Counted from the stretch's first letter, positions 1-6,879 are shown. The stretch: DNA of 7,854 nt from Lutispora sp. (GCA_030834765.1 JAUQXG010000453.1:1-7854); one strand, 5' to 3'. Numbers and translations: made by a program. Notes: a model not told the origin generated them from the sequence alone.

Positions 1-1422
1 TACCTTTTCTATATCTACTTCCTTTGTTTCTTTTCCTTGCAGCGTATACCCTGTGCCAGGATTTTCTTGATGTCCTGTCATTCCTGTAATACGATTATCC
101 AAGATGATATTAACAGTGTTGCTTCCGTTGTAGGCTACATCTAAAAGTGAATTCATCCCTGTATGGAAGAACGTTGAGTCCCCAAGTACAGAAACAACTC
201 GCATTTTGTTATTCTCTTTCATATTAAATACTTGCTGTGCTCCATGACCAGCACTCATGCTTGCCCCCATACATATGTTGTGGTCCATTGCATTATATGG
301 TTCAGCAAATGCTAGAGTATAGCATCCTATATCACCTGATACCATAACATTTTTTCTCTTTCCAAGCTCATAGAAAAAGCCTCTATGAGGACATCCTGCA
401 CATAGTGTTGGTGGTCTTGGAACAACTTTGCTTTTATCATATTCAATGATTGAATTGGTTTTCCCATATACTGTCTTTCTTATGACATCTGGTGTCAGCT
501 CTCCATAAGCAGGGAAAAGATTCTTTCCATAACAATCAAAACCCAAAATTCTAACTTGTTCTTCAATGTATGGATCATTTTCTTCTATAATATATACCTT
601 TTCAACCTTACTGCAAAACTCTTTAAGCTTTTCAGTTGGAAGAGGATTCGTAAATCCTAATTTTAAATAGGATACCGTATCTCCAAATACTTCCTTTGCA
701 TAATCGTAACAGCCACCTGACGTAATGACTCCGACCTTTGTATCATTCCATTTTATAAAATTTAATTCTGTACTATTAGAAAACGCTAATAGCTTTTGGA
801 GTCTTTCTTCTACTTTAACCCTTAAACCTCTTGCATGAGCTGGAACTGTTACATTCTTTTTAATATCCTTCACATATTCTTTAATTCCTACTTCTTCTCT
901 ATCATAGCATTGAACAATTCCTTTTGAGTGACAGACTCTTGTCGTGGTTCTTAATAAAACAGGCGTATCAAACCTTTCGCTAATTTCAAAGGCAGTTTTC
1001 ATCATATCTTTTGATTCTTGGCTATCAGAAGGCTCAAACATAGCGATTTTAGCAAACTTTGCATAATTACGATTGTCTTGTTCATTTTGAGAGGAGTGTT
1101 GTCCTGGTTCATCAGCAGTTATTAAAACCATGCCTCCGTTAACACCCATATAAGCATAAGTAAACAGAGGATCTGCTGCAACATTCACTCCTACATGCTT
1201 CATAGCTGCAAATGATCTAGCTCCAGCCATAGATGCACCCATAGCTGCTTCTAGTGCAACTTTTTCATTTGGCGCCCACTCTGCCAAAATGTCTTCTTTG
1301 TACAGTGCCGTATTTTCAAGTATTTCTGTACTTGGTGTGCCTGGGTATGCAGAAGCATATTTCACACCTGCTTCCCATGCCCCACGAGCAATTGCTTCGT
1401 TTCCTGTTAGTAACTTTTTCAT
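1..1422 (-). CDS. iorA: Indolepyruvate:ferredoxin oxidoreductase, alpha (TPP) subunit, 3' end missing
   Basis: This gene encodes the large subunit of indolepyruvate:ferredoxin oxidoreductase, a cytoplasmic enzyme that oxidatively decarboxylates aryl pyruvates from tryptophan, phenylalanine and tyrosine to aryl-acetyl-CoA and reduces ferredoxin. The window shows 474 codons, and the family is usually about 590-620 residues, so the C-terminal part (normally a 2x[4Fe-4S] ferredoxin domain) lies outside. Visible landmarks are the N-terminal pyrimidine-binding domain with AYPGTPSTE (25-33) and ADEPGQHSSQNEQDNR (103-118), the conserved CAGCPHRGFF (341-350), GDIGCYTL (363-370), and the thiamine-diphosphate/Mg motif from GD (414-415) to DN (442-443). 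The chosen ATG at 1422-1420 has AGGAGTG 5 nt upstream; an in-frame ATG at 1440 lies upstream of that site and is less likely. The beta subunit gene iorB, not visible, is expected further left. A sigma-54 promoter precedes the gene. The call is firm, though substrate preference among 2-oxoacids cannot be read from the sequence. Confidence 0.96.
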   Translation of the reverse strand, partial: MKKLLTGNEAIARGAWEAGVKYASAYPGTPSTEILENTALYKEDILAEWAPNEKVALEAAMGASMAGARSFAAMKHVGVNVAADPLFTYAYMGVNGGMVLITADEPGQHSSQNEQDNRNYAKFAKIAMFEPSDSQESKDMMKTAFEISERFDTPVLLRTTTRVCHSKGIVQCYDREEVGIKEYVKDIKKNVTVPAHARGLRVKVEERLQKLLAFSNSTELNFIKWNDTKVGVITSGGCYDYAKEVFGDTVSYLKLGFTNPLPTEKLKEFCSKVEKVYIIEENDPYIEEQVRILGFDCYGKNLFPAYGELTPDVIRKTVYGKTNSIIEYDKSKVVPRPPTLCAGCPHRGFFYELGKRKNVMVSGDIGCYTLAFAEPYNAMDHNICMGASMSAGHGAQQVFNMKENNKMRVVSVLGDSTFFHTGMNSLLDVAYNGSNTVNIILDNRITGMTGHQENPGTGYTLQGKETKEVDIEKV

Positions 1423-1495
1423 GCTTTCACTCCTATTCATATTTAGGTATTACTTATTGAACTGCTAATACAGACAATTAATTTTGAAACTTTTT

Positions 1496-1518
1496 ATATT
1501 ACTTCATCATAGTAATAT
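1496..1518. repeat. Perfect inverted repeat at the predicted iorA transcription start
   Basis: Eight-base arms ATATTACT (1496-1503) and AGTAATAT (1511-1518) flank a 7-base spacer. The repeat spans the predicted +1 at about 1510 of the sigma-54 promoter, so only part of it would be transcribed. It is therefore more likely a DNA-level site, for example an operator, than an mRNA hairpin, or it may be chance in AT-rich DNA. Confidence 0.4.
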
Positions 1519-1520
1519 GT

Positions 1521-1537
1521 AGCAAATAACATGCCAA
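1521..1537 (-). promoter_or_regulatory. Sigma-54 (-24/-12) promoter of iorA
   Basis: On the minus strand the sequence reads TTGGCATGTTATTTGCT, which is TGGCAT, five bases, then TTGC. The RpoN consensus is TGGCAC-N5-TTGC, so only one base of the core differs and the GG/GC spacing is exact. The predicted start is near 1510, giving a leader of about 88 nt before the iorA ATG. The neighbouring gene on the upstream side encodes a sigma-54 activator with an intact GAFTGA motif, which supports the call. Confidence 0.85.
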
Positions 1538-1565
1538 AAAAACATAGGCCTAAAGCCTATGTTTT
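1536..1565 (-). terminator. Rho-independent terminator after the sigma-54 regulator gene
   Basis: An 11-bp perfect stem (1539-1549 with 1555-1565, core AACATAGGC/GCCTATGTT) and a 5-base loop are followed on the minus strand by seven Ts (1542-1536) that overlap the stem foot. It lies about 145 nt past the stop codon of the regulator and immediately before the -24 element of the iorA promoter. It would stop read-through from the regulator gene into iorA. The reverse orientation is less likely, because on the plus strand only TTTT follows the stem. Confidence 0.8.
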
Positions 1566-1592
1566 CCAGGTATTTCATTATAGATCATTTAA

Positions 1593-1622
1593 TAAACGTT
1601 TCGTTATATTAACATCATGTTA
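1593..1622. promoter_or_regulatory. Candidate upstream activating sequence for the sigma-54 regulator
   Basis: Two inverted repeats lie side by side: AACG-TTT-CGTT (1595-1605) and the perfect 13-bp TAACAT-C-ATGTTA (1610-1622). Their centres are about 90 and 106 bp upstream of the predicted iorA start, within the usual distance for enhancer-binding proteins, and 16 bp apart. Nothing else in the gap between the regulator stop and the terminator is as symmetrical. Binding by the adjacent regulator is inferred. Confidence 0.5.
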
Positions 1623-1709
1623 GCTTTTATTTACACTTCATATTATCTGTTTCAATTAAAGAAAAATCAATTGAATATCCATCTATAAAATATAGTTTAA
1701 CTCTCTAAA

Positions 1710-3596
1710 TTATGATTTGGTCTTTTTCCACAAAGCCGTTCTGCTTATGCCAAGCTTTTTTGCTATTTCCGTCTTAGTCATTCCTTGATTTGAGAGCATT
1801 TCTATTATTTTTTCTTCTACAAATCGATTGATTTCTCTTAAATCCACCACTTTATCGCAATCAATTTTACTATCAGCATGAATGAGTTCTTTTTTATCCT
1901 TTATGATTTGATTTTCATGTAAATCTATTTCATTAAAAATCAGATATCTTTGGGCAACATTTTTTAATTCCCTTACATTACCTGGCCAAGAATAGCTCAT
2001 TATTCGTTCCTCTATTTCACTATTTATTTCTGGCACATCAGATTTTTCTGATAATCTCTTTACATAATACTTAAACAATGGAATGATGTCTTTTTTCCGC
2101 TTCCTAAGGGGTGGAATATTGATCTCCAGAATACTGATTCGATAGAATAAATCGCTTCTAAAGGTTCTCTCCTCAACCATTCTCTTTAATTCTTCGTTTG
2201 CAGCAGCAATAATTCTAACATCTAACGGAATGATATAATCTGATCCTATCCTCATTATTTCTTTTTCTTCTAAAACACGCAACAGCTTTGCTTGTAAATT
2301 AGGAGATACACTATTTATTTCATCTAAAAATATAGTTCCTTTATGAGCAAGTTCAAATAGTCCGGGTTTACCACCTTTTCTAGCTCCAGTAAACGCTCCC
2401 TCTTCATATCCGAAAAGCTCACTTTCTAAAAGATTCTCTGAAAGAGCTGCGCAATTGACTGCTACAAAGGGTTCATCTTTTCTGCTGCCTATATTATGAA
2501 TACTTTGTGCAATCATCTCCTTTCCTGTTCCACTTTCTCCATAAATCAACACAGTGCTATCACTTAATCCTATCTTTATTGCTTTTGCAACCGTATTCTT
2601 CATAGCAGGATCATTCACAATAATATCTTCAAATCTATATTTGGCAACAAGTCCCTTTTTATTTAATTCATATCTTATCTTTTTCTCCAAGCTTTGAAGT
2701 CGTGTTATATCTTGAAAAGAACACAGAACTCCATGAATATGTCCATCTACACTCAATATAGAGGTATTTGCCGTAATGGTGATTCTTTTTAATTTTTTTA
2801 TTTCATTATATTTATTCACCTTACTTTCTAAAACTTCCATCACAAAATCAAGCTCTGGGCAAACATCTACTAATTTCTTGTCTATTACATCTCCACTATG
2901 CTTATTTAATAATTCCTCTGCTCTTTCATTAAACAACATGATATTTCCTTCTTGATTTATTTCAACAACAGCATCATGTACGCCATCTAGTGTCGTTTTC
3001 AAAACTTCATTTTTATAATTTTGTTCATACAAACTATTTATTAATTCCTTAGCATATGCCACTCCATCATAGATTGATTCATCACTGGCACCTATAGGAA
3101 TATTATCTATACCCAATCTTTTAGCATAGATGCAAGGGATACCCCCTCCAACTATCACAACACTGTCTTTTTGCTCAACATACTTTTTTACTCTAGTTTC
3201 TATATCTTCTTTTTTATAAAACCGCTCAATAATAATCTTTGCGCTAATCATATCCTTCCATTCGTCATAATCAAAATATTCTAAGTCTGATATAATCAAC
3301 ACAATGTCCTTCTTATACTTGCTTGCAGTCTTTATTGCATGCAAAATATCCAAGGTAGTTATTTTAAGGTTTATAACTGGAACATTTACTTTTCCAACAG
3401 TATGACGATACCCCCCGCTCCTAGCTATGATCGCCTTTGCACCTTTATCTTTTAAAATTCTACCTTGTTCTGTTATATTATCTGGATCTAAAATATCAAT
3501 AATGATTTCTCCGCTTTTTACTTCTTTTTCCAATAACTTCATGATACTATTCTTAAGCTCCACATCAGAAGCAATAATTCCTATTTTTCTATCCAT
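1710..3596 (-). CDS. Sigma-54-dependent transcriptional activator (PrpR_N-PAS-AAA+-Fis HTH)
   Basis: This is a cytoplasmic enhancer-binding protein that uses ATP to open sigma-54 promoters. The start used here (628 aa) is the ATG at 3596, 7 nt after AAAGGAG; an in-frame ATG at 3602, which sits only 1 nt after it, would give 630 aa. Domains, numbered from 3596, are: a PrpR_N-type sensor at about 4-190 (including AKAIIARSGG near 53-62), a PAS domain at about 199-300, and an AAA+ domain at about 324-555 with Walker A GESGTGKE (353-360), the sigma-54 contact loop GAFTGA (400-405), Walker B GTIFLDEI (420-427) and arginine-finger segment FRSDLFYRI (479-487). WPGNVRELKN (537-546) follows, and a Fis-type helix-turn-helix (about 599-628) ends the protein. 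All catalytic motifs are intact. It lies just upstream of iorA, whose promoter is of the -24/-12 type, so it probably activates iorA in response to a small molecule sensed by the PrpR_N or PAS domain. The ligand is unknown. Confidence 0.95.
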   Translation of the reverse strand: MDRKIGIIASDVELKNSIMKLLEKEVKSGEIIIDILDPDNITEQGRILKDKGAKAIIARSGGYRHTVGKVNVPVINLKITTLDILHAIKTASKYKKDIVLIISDLEYFDYDEWKDMISAKIIIERFYKKEDIETRVKKYVEQKDSVVIVGGGIPCIYAKRLGIDNIPIGASDESIYDGVAYAKELINSLYEQNYKNEVLKTTLDGVHDAVVEINQEGNIMLFNERAEELLNKHSGDVIDKKLVDVCPELDFVMEVLESKVNKYNEIKKLKRITITANTSILSVDGHIHGVLCSFQDITRLQSLEKKIRYELNKKGLVAKYRFEDIIVNDPAMKNTVAKAIKIGLSDSTVLIYGESGTGKEMIAQSIHNIGSRKDEPFVAVNCAALSENLLESELFGYEEGAFTGARKGGKPGLFELAHKGTIFLDEINSVSPNLQAKLLRVLEEKEIMRIGSDYIIPLDVRIIAAANEELKRMVEERTFRSDLFYRISILEINIPPLRKRKKDIIPLFKYYVKRLSEKSDVPEINSEIEERIMSYSWPGNVRELKNVAQRYLIFNEIDLHENQIIKDKKELIHADSKIDCDKVVDLREINRFVEEKIIEMLSNQGMTKTEIAKKLGISRTALWKKTKS

Positions 3597-3603
3597 AGGC
3601 ATT

Positions 3604-3610
3604 CTCCTTT
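3604..3610 (-). promoter_or_regulatory. Ribosome binding site that decides the regulator start
   Basis: AAAGGAG on the minus strand lies 7 nt before the ATG at 3596 but only 1 nt before the in-frame ATG at 3602. Spacing favours the inner start, which removes two residues. Confidence 0.75.
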
Positions 3611-3658
3611 ATTGTTATTAATTCATCTTAACAAATAAAACACCATCATAACAATAAA
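3608..3658. repeat. Inverted and direct repeats in the regulator leader
   Basis: The 82-bp gap between the amidohydrolase stop and the regulator start contains an 11-bp perfect inverted repeat, TTTATTGTTAT (3608-3618) and ATAACAATAAA (3648-3658). It also contains a direct repeat CATC(T/A)TAACAA at 3624 and 3644, 20 bp apart. One arm touches the ribosome binding site. The arms contain no G-C cluster, so this is not a convincing terminator. A minus-strand extended -10 (TGTTATGAT, 3653-3645) and a TATAAT (3663-3658) are also present but lack good -35 partners. An autoregulatory site or a leader hairpin is possible. Confidence 0.4.
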
Positions 3659-3678
3659 TTATAGAAATTTGTTGTTTA

Positions 3679-4800
3679 TTACATTATTCCGATCTGATTT
3701 TTGATAAAGTTTGTTATTATATAAATTCCATAGTAAATTGCCTCATCAGAAGCATCAAAATCCATTGAATGTAAAGAATGAAGTCCTTTATCATCATCAG
3801 CAATACCTAGTCTAAAATGTACTGCAGGGACTTCCTCAGCAAAAAACGCGAAGTCTTCGGATGCAAACGTCCTCTCAAGATGCAATACATTGTGATCTCC
3901 AATAAGCTTTTTAGTTTGTTCTATAAAATGATTAGTAAGCACATCATCACTCACCAGAGGAGGGTAATGAAAATTATATCTTGTTTCTACAGTGCATCCA
4001 TATTCTTCTGCACAGAGATCCGAAGTTTTTAAAATATCGTGGTGTATCTTGTTTCTTAGGCTATTGTTAAAGGTTCTGGCAGTTCCAAGCAATATACACT
4101 CATCAGCTATTACATTAGTCGCACTGCCGCACTGTACCGAAGAAAAAGCAATGATATGAGAATCTAAAGGATTGCTTTCTATCTTAGCCTTAATATTCAT
4201 CGTTTGAATAAAATCCATAGCAGGATATAGTGGATTTTTGCAAAGGTGGGGCATCGCTGCATGACCTCCTTTTCCTTTGAATATTATCCGAAAGTCATCT
4301 GTAGAAGCCATTGAGGGACCAGCAGATACCTCTATAGAGCCTACTTTAACCTCAGGCCATACATGAAATCCAATTATGCCCACAACCTTAGGGTTTTCAA
4401 GCACACCTCTTTGTATCATCGGCATAGCTCCCCCGTCAGCCTCTTCAGCAGGCTGAAATATAAACTTTACACACTTATCAATCCCTAGCTTTTTAAGCAC
4501 TAAAGCAACTCCCGAAGCGATAGCCATATGATAATCATGCCCGCAGGCATGAGATATCCCATTTACTGAAATAGCATCCATATCTGCTCTTACTGCTATG
4601 CAATGATCTCCATCGTTTAAAGTAGCAACAACACCGGTTTCAAATAGACTTTCCGTTGATATGCCTAAGTCCTTAAAAAAATCACATATAATCTTCTGAG
4701 TTTTATATTCTTGATAAGATAACTCAGGGTTTAGGTGAAGCTTATTTCTAAGCTCCTTTATTACTCCAATGTTTTCTTCTATGGTTTTCCTAATATTCAA
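3679..4800 (-). CDS. M20D family metallo-amidohydrolase (hippurate / IAA-amino-acid hydrolase type), last gene of arg operon
   Basis: This 373-residue zinc-type amidohydrolase probably removes an acyl group from an N-acylated amino acid in the cytoplasm. M20D signatures are visible: RADMDA (71-76), the metal site HACGHDYH (84-91) with C86 and H88, the catalytic pair E119-E120 in QPAEEADGG, H146 in GFHVWPE, the lid-domain GKGGHAAMP (176-184), and H344 in the C-terminal HSMDFD. All expected metal ligands are present. The stretch between RADMDA and HACGH is about 7 residues, whereas hippurate hydrolases and YxeP-like proteins usually have about 20. The start codon is TTG (4800-4798) with AAGGTGG 8 nt upstream, overlapping the argD stop. 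Position in an argB-argD operon suggests a link to ornithine synthesis, perhaps acetylornithine deacetylation in place of ArgE. A general N-acyl-amino-acid or N-acetyl-diaminopimelate deacylase is the alternative. Family is certain, substrate is not. Confidence 0.93.
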   Translation of the reverse strand: MNIRKTIEENIGVIKELRNKLHLNPELSYQEYKTQKIICDFFKDLGISTESLFETGVVATLNDGDHCIAVRADMDAISVNGISHACGHDYHMAIASGVALVLKKLGIDKCVKFIFQPAEEADGGAMPMIQRGVLENPKVVGIIGFHVWPEVKVGSIEVSAGPSMASTDDFRIIFKGKGGHAAMPHLCKNPLYPAMDFIQTMNIKAKIESNPLDSHIIAFSSVQCGSATNVIADECILLGTARTFNNSLRNKIHHDILKTSDLCAEEYGCTVETRYNFHYPPLVSDDVLTNHFIEQTKKLIGDHNVLHLERTFASEDFAFFAEEVPAVHFRLGIADDDKGLHSLHSMDFDASDEAIYYGIYIITNFIKNQIGIM

Positions 4801-4808
4801 GTTGGCAC

Positions 4809-4815
4809 CACCTTA
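4809..4815 (-). promoter_or_regulatory. Ribosome binding site supporting the TTG start of the amidohydrolase
   Basis: AAGGTGG lies 8 nt before the TTG at 4800 and includes the TAA stop region of argD, with no in-frame ATG nearby. This arrangement favours translational coupling to argD. Confidence 0.7.
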
Positions 4816-5982
4816 CTCCTTAATTTCACTCATTACTACTTCAAGAATATTTATTGCTGCATCAATATCTTCTTTTGAAACATTGAGGGGAGGCAATATC
4901 CTTACGACATCTGCTCCAGCAGTCACCAAGAGTAAGCCTTCAACGAAGCACAAATTTACAAAAGCCTTTGCATCCTTTATTTTTATTCCCATCAGTAAAC
5001 CCATACCCCTTACTTCATCGATTATTCCATACCTTTCTTTTAATTCCAACAATTTACTTTTTAAATATGCACTTTTTTCTTCTACCGAAGCGATAACCCC
5101 TCCATCCACTAACTGATTCAAAATAGCTAAAGCAACGGCACATCCAAGTGGATTCCCGCCAAATGTACTTCCATGATCTCCAGGTACTAAGGCTGCAGAA
5201 GCCCTTTCGTTCGTTATGCAAGCTCCTATAGGAAATCCTCCCCCTAAAGCTTTAGCTATAGAAATTACATCAGGTATCACACCAAATTTTTTGTAAGCAA
5301 AAAGGCTTCCTAATCTGCCTATTCCACATTGTATTTCATCAAATATAAGCAAGCTGTCATATTTATCACATAGCTTTCTAGCTTCTTTTAAAAACTCAGT
5401 TGTTGCAGCATTTATCCCGCCTTCCCCTTGAATAGGCTCAATTATTACACCGCAAACATCTTCATAGAAGTTATCCTTTAAATCCTTAATATCATTGAAC
5501 TCTATTTGTTTTACTCCACTGATTAAAGGTAAAAAATCCTTCTGATATCTCGGCTGCCCCGTTACCGAAAGCGCCCCCATGGTTCTTCCGTGAAAGGAAT
5601 TGCTCATATAAAGTATAATATTTTTACTATCATTACCTTTTAATCTTCCATATTTTCTTGCTACTTTTAATGCTACTTCTGTTGCTTCCGTACCGCTGTT
5701 ACAAAAAAACACCTTGTTATGATCAGAATTATTTATTAGTTTTTCAGCTAATAAGATATTTGGCGTGTTCCAATAGTAATTTGATATATGGATAAGCTTA
5801 TTGCTCTGCTCAGTTATTGCATTAATTATTGCCGGATGACAATGTCCCAAGCAATTTACTGCTACTCCGGAAGCAAAGTCTATATATTCTTTTCCATTCA
5901 TATCAAAAACTCGGCTTCCCACTCCTTTTTCGAAAACTACGTCAAATCTTCCATAGGTATTCATTATATTATCCTTTGACAT
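4813..5982 (-). CDS. argD: Acetylornithine aminotransferase
   Basis: This 389-residue class III pyridoxal-phosphate aminotransferase converts N-acetylglutamate semialdehyde plus glutamate to N2-acetylornithine and 2-oxoglutarate, the fourth step of ornithine synthesis. Features seen: the N-terminal DFASGVAVNCLGHCHP (35-50), phosphate-binding NSGTEA (95-100), SFHGRTMGALS (129-139), the cofactor aspartate D215 in FDEIQCGIGR, Schiff-base lysine K244 in SIAKALGGGFPIGA, and STFGGNPL (272-279). Length and motifs are normal for ArgD. The ATG at 5982 has AGAGGAG 7 nt upstream and lies 19 nt inside the end of argB, so translation is probably coupled. ArgD enzymes can also act on succinyl-diaminopimelate or ornithine, but the argB and argC neighbours support the arginine role. 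Confidence 0.95.
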   Translation of the reverse strand: MSKDNIMNTYGRFDVVFEKGVGSRVFDMNGKEYIDFASGVAVNCLGHCHPAIINAITEQSNKLIHISNYYWNTPNILLAEKLINNSDHNKVFFCNSGTEATEVALKVARKYGRLKGNDSKNIILYMSNSFHGRTMGALSVTGQPRYQKDFLPLISGVKQIEFNDIKDLKDNFYEDVCGVIIEPIQGEGGINAATTEFLKEARKLCDKYDSLLIFDEIQCGIGRLGSLFAYKKFGVIPDVISIAKALGGGFPIGACITNERASAALVPGDHGSTFGGNPLGCAVALAILNQLVDGGVIASVEEKSAYLKSKLLELKERYGIIDEVRGMGLLMGIKIKDAKAFVNLCFVEGLLLVTAGADVVRILPPLNVSKEDIDAAINILEVVMSEIKE

Positions 5983-6827
5983 TGATTTGCTCCTCTCTCC
6001 ATTATAATTTTGGTTCCAGTATTATTGATTATGTTAAGTATTAAGCTATGTTCTTTTCTTCCATCAATCAAATGGACACTTTTGGTGCCTCTCTTTAATG
6101 TATCTATACAACATTCCAGTTTTGGAATCATTCCGCCAGTAATAATACCTTCCTCTATATATTGTTTAATTTTATCTATAGTAATTGATGGCAGTAGAGT
6201 CGATTGATCTTTAACATCTGTATATACTCCATCTATGTCAGTCATGATCAACAGCTTTTCGGCTTTTAGTGCACCACTTATGAAGGCCGCCGCATAATCA
6301 GCATTTATATTGTAGCTATTTCCTTCAGTATCACAGCCTATAGGAGATATAACAGGAATGAATTTGCAATTAAGAAAATTGACTATGACATCTTTATTTA
6401 CATTTGTTACCTCACCCACAAATCCAATATCTATCTTATTGCCACCTTCATAAATATATTTTTTCCTTGCTTCAATCAAATTGCTATCCTTCCCGCTTAT
6501 GCCTACTGCATTAAGTCCATTTCTACTTAGCTTTGAAGAAAGTTTCTTATTTATATTGCCTGATAGCACCATCTCTACAATTTCCATTGTAATGCTGTCC
6601 GTGGCTCTTAAACCTTTTACAAAGGTGCTTTTAATTCCTATTTTGCTTAGCCATCTAGATATCTCAGGACCGCCGCCATGAATGATAACTACGTTGATTC
6701 CCATACTTGCCAGCAATAAAAGATCTTCAACAAATGTATCCTGGGCCTTCTGACTATCAATTATGCTCCCACCGTATTTTATTACAAAGGTTTTTCCGGT
6801 AAACTTATTGATTTGTTCACTATTCAT
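5964..6827 (-). CDS. argB: Acetylglutamate kinase
   Basis: This cytoplasmic amino-acid kinase phosphorylates N-acetylglutamate with ATP, the second step of ornithine synthesis. The 287-residue protein shows K17 in FVIKYGGS, the glycine-rich HGGGPEIS (50-57), the substrate arginine in KGLRATDS (71-78), YNINADYAA (172-180), MTDIDGVY (195-202) and the ATP-site lysine K236 in GGMIPK. The ATG at 6827 is chosen because GGAGG ends 6 nt before it; a TTG at 6848 would add seven residues but has no ribosome site and is closely preceded by a stop codon. Only about 13 residues precede the first strand, fewer than the N-terminal helix segment of arginine-inhibited kinases such as that of Thermotoga, so feedback control may be weak. 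It is the first gene of the argB-argD-amidohydrolase operon and is divergent from argC. Confidence 0.96.
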   Translation of the reverse strand: MNSEQINKFTGKTFVIKYGGSIIDSQKAQDTFVEDLLLLASMGINVVIIHGGGPEISRWLSKIGIKSTFVKGLRATDSITMEIVEMVLSGNINKKLSSKLSRNGLNAVGISGKDSNLIEARKKYIYEGGNKIDIGFVGEVTNVNKDVIVNFLNCKFIPVISPIGCDTEGNSYNINADYAAAFISGALKAEKLLIMTDIDGVYTDVKDQSTLLPSITIDKIKQYIEEGIITGGMIPKLECCIDTLKRGTKSVHLIDGRKEHSLILNIINNTGTKIIMERGANQCQRII

Positions 6828-6833
6828 GGCAAT

Positions 6834-6838
6834 CCTCC
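6834..6838 (-). promoter_or_regulatory. Ribosome binding site that decides the argB start
   Basis: GGAGG on the minus strand lies 6 nt before the ATG at 6827. It is inside the alternative reading frame from the TTG at 6848, which has no such site, so the shorter protein is preferred. Confidence 0.8.
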
Positions 6839-6853
6839 GATTAAACAATTACG

Positions 6854-6879
6854 AATATGAGTATAATTATACTCATATT
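6854..6879. promoter_or_regulatory. ARG-box-like operator 1 in a 26-bp perfect palindrome
   Basis: The 26 bases are perfectly self-complementary, centred at 6866.5. The 18-bp core (6858-6875) matches 12 of 16 specified positions of the E. coli ARG box (WNTGAATWWWWATTCANW), with the central ATWWWWAT and the outer G and C conserved. It covers the -10 element of the predicted argB promoter. Binding by an ArgR/AhrC-type repressor is inferred; its gene is not in the window. Confidence 0.65.

Noticed and set aside
1254..1460. Plus-strand open frame of 68 codons
   Set aside because: It is antisense to the well-supported N-terminus of iorA, and its product resembles no known protein.
1423..1509. Riboswitch or attenuator in the iorA leader
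   Set aside because: The leader of about 88 nt shows no stable hairpin pair, T-run or recognisable riboswitch core.
1651..1675. Inverted repeat TTCAATT/AATTGAA as a further regulator site
   Set aside because: It is short, has an 11-base spacer and very AT-rich arms, and differs in sequence from the two palindromes nearer the promoter, so chance is likely.
3608..3658. Inverted repeat read as a Rho-independent terminator for the amidohydrolase gene
   Set aside because: The arms are almost entirely A/T, the loop is 29 bases and no T-run follows on the minus strand.
4769..5116. Plus-strand open frame of 115 codons
   Set aside because: It is antisense to the end of argD and the start of the amidohydrolase, both firmly identified; it is a shadow frame rich in S, I and F.
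6828..6848. Longer argB starting at TTG 6848
   Set aside because: There is no ribosome site before it, while GGAGG is correctly placed for the ATG at 6827.
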